63,240 nt of DNA from Vibrio anguillarum. GTDB taxonomy: Bacteria > Pseudomonadota > Gammaproteobacteria > Enterobacterales > Vibrionaceae. The translations under genes were made by a program, and so were the position numbers. The stretch covers positions 1 through 63,240 of the forward strand of contig NZ_JAHGUP010000041.1 in assembly GCF_001989995.2 (NCBI RefSeq), read 5' to 3'. Below the pieces are notes generated by a model that saw only the letters and a list, made by a program, of their open reading frames with translations, made no database searches and had not been told where the DNA came from. This document shows positions 63,091 through 63,240 of the stretch, piece after piece. Within the stretch, counting starts at the first letter, position 1; each line of letters begins with the position of its first letter.

Positions 63091-63240
63091 GAATTAGTTT
63101 CGTGAGCGTTGAGAGTGTGCCATTTATTATGATTGGTATGGCTTACTAAAACACTTTTGCCCCTTTATGAGTTACAACCCAAAGTTCAAACAGTGATGTT
63201 GAGGTAACTTTGATATACAAAAAGGGCTCTTCTCCGCTTA

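Overview
This is about 63 kb of a gammaproteobacterial chromosome with a strong Vibrio signature, probably a V. cholerae-like species. The gene families at the left edge (a T6SS VgrG, a DUF3012 lipoprotein, rbsDACBKR) and at the right edge (LysR, lactate permease, lldD, Fe-S D-lactate dehydrogenase) look like those I know from Vibrio chromosome 2. Species and replicon are inferences. I see no rRNA, tRNA, CRISPR array, prophage or intact IS element.

Layout. 1-2260: the 3' part of an 'evolved' VgrG spike whose AT-rich C-terminal toxin-like domain is followed 1 nt later by an AT-rich, signal-peptide-bearing candidate immunity gene. 2313-8877: a DUF3012 lipoprotein, then the ribose operon rbsDACBKR with a 20-bp perfect LacI-type operator. 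8923-10403: a DsbA-like protein overlapping a periplasmic metallo-beta-lactamase-fold protein that has lost its HxHxDH metal motif. 10736-14690: a 46-aa ORF and the zwf-pgl-gnd pentose phosphate operon. 15044-24347: a Lon-family protease, a chemoreceptor, an MFS transporter, an ODP-type di-iron protein overlapping a small soluble protein that resembles an MCP signalling tip, and a MATE pump.

24522-35480: a beta-glucoside or glucan-oligosaccharide locus. It has a LamB-like porin with CRP-like and LacI-type sites, a LacI regulator, a binding protein, two permeases, an ATPase, a GH3 beta-glucosidase without signal peptide, and a second LacI regulator. The inferred flow is porin, periplasmic binding protein, ABC importer, then cytoplasmic GH3 hydrolysis to glucose.

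35521-54337 is rich in exported proteins: a secreted MBL hydrolase with divergent LysR, an exported isochorismatase-fold protein downstream of an 851-aa exported protein of unknown family, a trypsin-like protease, a 961-aa exported alkaline-phosphatase-fold protein, a sphingomyelinase-type EEP phosphodiesterase directly followed by a membrane-anchored Lif-like protein, and a second trypsin-like protease with a PPC domain. An Aer-type receptor, an RNA methyltransferase, a DUF2058 protein and a dmeF-marR metal-efflux pair with two matched operator palindromes lie among them. The 41.2-41.75 kb gap holds two unusually strong inverted repeats.

54629-63240: a PEBP-family protein with an AraC regulator, then the lactate operon (permease, L-lactate dehydrogenase, FAD/Fe-S D-lactate dehydrogenase) with a divergent LysR regulator.

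The observations I rate highest are the toxin/immunity module at the left edge, the ODP plus MCP-tip pair, the sphingomyelinase plus Lif-like pair, the 851-aa exported protein with its exported hydrolase, the long inverted repeats at 41.36-41.48 kb, and the dmeF-marR operator arrangement.
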